This document shows, one piece after another, positions 54,627 through 57,122 of a stretch of DNA of 57,122 bases. The stretch is from Streptomyces djakartensis. GTDB taxonomy: Bacteria > Actinomycetota > Actinomycetes > Streptomycetales > Streptomycetaceae. Under the pieces are notes generated by a model. That model was given only the letters and a program-made list of their open reading frames with translations. It ran no database searches and was not told the origin of the DNA. Every line of letters begins with the position of its first letter. The first letter of the stretch is position 1. The position numbers were made by a program, and so were the translations under genes. The DNA is taken from NCBI RefSeq assembly GCF_014651075.1, contig NZ_BMWE01000030.1:1-57122 (forward strand), in the 5' to 3' direction.

Positions 54627-55615
54627 TGGACCCGACCACTGACAACGCCGGGCAGACCGGGGACCCGGACACCACCCGGGCCTCCCTGGAGGCCCTGCGC
54701 GCCGAGATCGCCAAGGCCGTGGTCGGCCAGGACCCCGCCGTCACCGGCCTCGTCGTCGCCCTGCTCTGCCGCGGCCACGTCCTCCTCGAAGGCGTCCCCG
54801 GCGTGGCCAAGACCCTCCTGGTCCGTGCCCTCGCCTCCGCCCTCGAACTCGACACCAAGCGCGTCCAGTTCACCCCCGACCTGATGCCGAGCGACGTCAC
54901 CGGCTCCCTGGTCTACGACACCCGCACCGCCGAGTTCTCCTTCCAGCCCGGCCCGGTGTTCACCAACCTTCTCCTCGCCGACGAGATCAACCGCACGCCC
55001 CCCAAGACCCAGTCGTCCCTCCTGGAAGCCATGGAGGAGCGCCAGGTCACCGTCGACGGCACCCCTCGCCCCCTCCCCGAGCCGTTCCTGGTGGCGGCGA
55101 CGCAGAACCCGGTGGAGTACGAGGGCACCTACCCCCTCCCCGAAGCCCAGCTGGACCGCTTCCTCCTCAAGCTCACGATCCCCCTGCCCTCCCGCGAGGA
55201 CGAGATCGACGTCCTCACCCGGCACGCGGAAGGCTTCGACCCACGCGACCTCCGCGCCGCCGGCGTGCGCCCCGTCGCCGGCGCGGCCGATCTGGCGGCG
55301 GCCCGCGCAGCGGTCGCCAAGACGACGGTCTCTCCGGAGATCACCGCCTACGTCGTCGACATCTGCCGCGCCACCCGCGAGTCACCGTCCCTCACCCTCG
55401 GCGTCTCCCCCCGAGGCGCCACGGCCCTGCTGGCCACCGCCCGCGCCTGGGCCTGGCTGACCGGCCGTGACTACGTCATCCCGGACGACGTGAAGGCTCT
55501 GGCCCTGCCCACCCTCCGCCACCGCGTGCAGCTCCGCCCGGAGGCAGAAATGGAAGGCGTGACGGCCGACTCGGTCATCAACGCGATCCTCGCCCACGTC
55601 CCCGTCCCCCGCTGA
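54623..55615 (+). CDS. MoxR-family AAA+ ATPase
   Basis: The 330-residue AAA+ ATPase has Walker A GVPGVAKT (57-64), Walker B LLLADEINR (Asp120-Glu121), sensor region VAATQNPVEYEGTYPLPEAQ and an arginine-rich C-terminal lid (SPRGATALLATARAWAWLTG). MoxR ATPases act as chaperones that assemble or activate partners, often VWA-domain proteins. The next gene encodes a DUF58 (VWA-like) protein, the usual partner. ATG 54623 overlaps the upstream stop by four bases; ATG 54626 is the next codon. Confidence 0.94.
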   Translation: MMDPTTDNAGQTGDPDTTRASLEALRAEIAKAVVGQDPAVTGLVVALLCRGHVLLEGVPGVAKTLLVRALASALELDTKRVQFTPDLMPSDVTGSLVYDTRTAEFSFQPGPVFTNLLLADEINRTPPKTQSSLLEAMEERQVTVDGTPRPLPEPFLVAATQNPVEYEGTYPLPEAQLDRFLLKLTIPLPSREDEIDVLTRHAEGFDPRDLRAAGVRPVAGAADLAAARAAVAKTTVSPEITAYVVDICRATRESPSLTLGVSPRGATALLATARAWAWLTGRDYVIPDDVKALALPTLRHRVQLRPEAEMEGVTADSVINAILAHVPVPR

Positions 55616-56925
55616 TGGCTCTCACCGGGCGAGCCGCCCTCCTCGCGGCACTGGGCTCCCTTCCCGTCGGCATCTGGGATCCCAGCTGGACGGGCATCCT
55701 GGCCGTCAACGCACCCCTGGCCGTCGCCTGCGCCTGTGACTTCGCGCTGGCGGCCCCCGTGCGACGTCTCGGCCTGGCCCGCTCCGGCGACACCTCGGTA
55801 CGCCTGGGCGACACGGCGGACGTGACCCTCACGATCACCAACCCGTCCCGCCGCCCTCTCCGCGCCCACCTGCGCGACGCCTGGCCCCCCAGCAGCTGGC
55901 GGCCGGGCACCGAACCGACGGCCTCACGCCACCACGTCACGGTCCCCGCGGGCGAACGCCGACGAGTGACAACCCGCCTGCGGCCCACGCGCCGAGGCGA
56001 CCGTGAGGCCGACCGAGTCACCATCCGCTCGTACGGCCCTCTCGGCCTCTTCTCCCGTCAGGGCATGCACCAGGTCCCCTGGACGGTCCGCGTCCTGCCC
56101 CCGTTCACCAGTCGCAAGCACCTGCCCTCCAAACTGGCCCGCCTACGGGAACTGGACGGCCGCACCAGCGTGCTCACCCGCGGCGAAGGCACGGAGTTCG
56201 ACAGCCTGCGCGAGTACGTCCCAGGTGACGACACCCGCTCCATCGACTGGAGGGCAACGGCCCGCCAGACGACGGTCGCTGTCCGCACCTGGCGTCCGGA
56301 ACGGGACCGCCACATCCTCCTGGTCCTCGACACCGGCCGCACTTCGGCAAGCCGAGTGGGCGACGCACCCCGGCTCGACGCCTCCATGGACGCGGCCCTG
56401 CTCCTCGCAGCCCTCGCCTCCCGAGCCGGCGACCGAGTCGATCTCCTCGCCTACGACCGGAAGACCCGGGCCCTCGTCCAGGGCCGCACCGCAGGCGACC
56501 TGCTCGCCTCTCTGGTGAACGCCATGGCCACGCTCGAACCCGAGCTCGTGGAAACGGACGCACGAGGCCTCACGGCCACGGCTCTGCGCAGGTCCCCCCG
56601 CCGCTCTCTGATCGTCCTCCTCAGCACCTTGGACGCGGCCCCGATCGAGGAGGGCCTTCTCCCGGTCCTGTCCCAGCTCACCCAGCGGCACACAGTCCTG
56701 CTGGCATCGGTGGCGGATCCGCACATCGCGGAGATGGCCAACGCTCGCGGAGACGTGGACGCCGTGTACGAGGCAGCCGCAGCCGCCCAGGCCCAGTCCG
56801 AACGCCACCGCACAGCGGAGCAACTCCGCCGTCATGGCGTCACGGTCGTCGATGCCACTCCGGACGATCTGGCACCGGCTCTGGCGGACGCGTACTTGGC
56901 GTTGAAGGCAGCAGGACGTCTCTGA
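55615..56925 (+). CDS. DUF58 (VWA-like) protein
   Basis: This 436-residue protein has an N-terminal membrane-associated stretch, a beta-rich middle (VRLGDTADVTLTITNPSRRP), and the DUF58 signature GTEFDSLREYVPGDDTRSID followed by WRATARQTTVAVRTWRPE. A VWA-like segment ILLVLDTGRTSA follows, with an altered MIDAS motif (DTGRT instead of DxSxS). It is the usual partner of the MoxR ATPase encoded just before, sharing one base (TGATG). It ends the operon, before two hairpins. Confidence 0.92.
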   Translation: MALTGRAALLAALGSLPVGIWDPSWTGILAVNAPLAVACACDFALAAPVRRLGLARSGDTSVRLGDTADVTLTITNPSRRPLRAHLRDAWPPSSWRPGTEPTASRHHVTVPAGERRRVTTRLRPTRRGDREADRVTIRSYGPLGLFSRQGMHQVPWTVRVLPPFTSRKHLPSKLARLRELDGRTSVLTRGEGTEFDSLREYVPGDDTRSIDWRATARQTTVAVRTWRPERDRHILLVLDTGRTSASRVGDAPRLDASMDAALLLAALASRAGDRVDLLAYDRKTRALVQGRTAGDLLASLVNAMATLEPELVETDARGLTATALRRSPRRSLIVLLSTLDAAPIEEGLLPVLSQLTQRHTVLLASVADPHIAEMANARGDVDAVYEAAAAAQAQSERHRTAEQLRRHGVTVVDATPDDLAPALADAYLALKAAGRL

Positions 56926-56930
56926 CGACA

Positions 56931-56952
56931 GGGGTCCCCGAGAGGGGACCCC
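56931..56952 (+). terminator. Hairpin after the moxR-DUF58 operon
   Basis: Arms GGGGTCCCC (56931-56939) and GGGGACCCC (56944-56952) pair perfectly around loop GAGA, 5 bp after the DUF58 stop. Likely the first of two tandem terminators on the plus strand. Confidence 0.75.
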
Positions 56953-56961
56953 AGACAAAAG

Positions 56962-56995
56962 AAAAACCCCCGCATCCGAAGATGCGGGGGTTTTT
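56962..56995 (-). terminator. rRNA operon terminator with cUUCGg loop
   Basis: Perfect 15-bp arms (56962-56976 and 56981-56995) include a five-base A/T run at each outer end. On the minus strand the loop is TTCG closed by C and G, the extra-stable cUUCGg tetraloop, and a run of T follows. It is a canonical intrinsic terminator 8 bases beyond the 5S gene and also works on the plus strand. Confidence 0.93.
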
Positions 56996-57003
56996 CCAAT
57001 ATT

Positions 57004-57122
57004 TGTTCGGCGGCGTCCTACTCTCCCACAGGGTCCCCCCTGCAGTACCATCGGCGCTGTAAGGCTTAGCTTCCGGGTTCGGAATGTAACCGGGCGTTTC
57101 CCCTACGCTATAACCACCGAAA
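57004..57122 (-). rRNA. rrf: 5S ribosomal RNA (5' end at or just past the window edge)
   Basis: The reverse strand reads TTTCGGTGGTTATAGCG, then GGGAAACGCCCGGTTACATT, CCGAACCCGGAAGCTAAGCC, and ends GTAGGACGCCGCCGAACAAA, the actinobacterial 5S sequence and secondary structure. Its first base may lie outside the window. It implies that an rRNA operon lies to the right, transcribed towards this window. Confidence 0.97.

Overview
The window is high-GC actinobacterial chromosome, almost certainly Streptomyces. The evidence is very strong G/C bias at third codon positions, frequent GTG starts, a 180-kDa-type NAD-glutamate dehydrogenase of 1651 residues, the mtrA-mtrB-lpqB-comF-hpf order, secA beside an Rv3235-family gene, and a sugar ABC transporter without its own ATPase. 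It looks like core chromosome: I see no insertion sequences, prophage, CRISPR array or tRNA.

Layout. (1) 1-2791: 3' part of an FtsK/SpoIIIE-like ATPase. (2) 2976-6642: sugar ABC transporter operon (lipoprotein and two permeases, one with a large extracytoplasmic insert), closed by a hairpin. (3) 6773-28883: a large cell-surface glycopolymer locus. It has four GT2-TagF fusion proteins, two stand-alone GT2 proteins, three GT-C-like membrane proteins, a GalE-like epimerase, a TagGH-like exporter and a divergent TetR regulator. The ohr/ohrR peroxide-defence pair sits inside it. (4) 29092-36926: gdh, a HAD phosphatase, a DUF6912 protein and an Rv3235-family protein. (5) 37005-42129: secA, a TTA-containing GNAT acetyltransferase and a YcaQ/AlkX-like DNA glycosylase. 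(6) 42133-49889, all on the minus strand: orphan NarL-type response regulator, hpf, comF, lpqB, mtrB, mtrA. (7) 50020-51168: mtnA. (8) 51309-56925: five-gene membrane-protein/DUF4129/DUF4350/MoxR/DUF58 operon with translationally coupled junctions. (9) From 56962: an rRNA-operon terminator and the 5S rRNA gene on the minus strand, cut at the window edge.

How it fits together. Region 3 reads as a locus for making, exporting and polymerising a teichoic-acid-like, phosphate-linked glycan. GalE supplies a UDP-sugar, GT2 domains add sugars, TagF-type domains transfer phospho-polyol or phospho-glycosyl units, TagGH flips the polymer, and GT-C enzymes may decorate it outside. No linkage-unit primer (TagO/TagA type), CDP-alditol synthase or LCP ligase is present, so those steps must be encoded elsewhere. 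The most unusual points are: Gln in place of the catalytic-type His in two of the four TagF domains; a GT2 domain that has lost its DxD motif; a MalF-type permease with a roughly 165-residue insert; palindromes between the TetR gene and tagG; and a three-copy dispersed hairpin repeat whose 24-bp head is tandemly amplified, in one case starting inside a stop codon.
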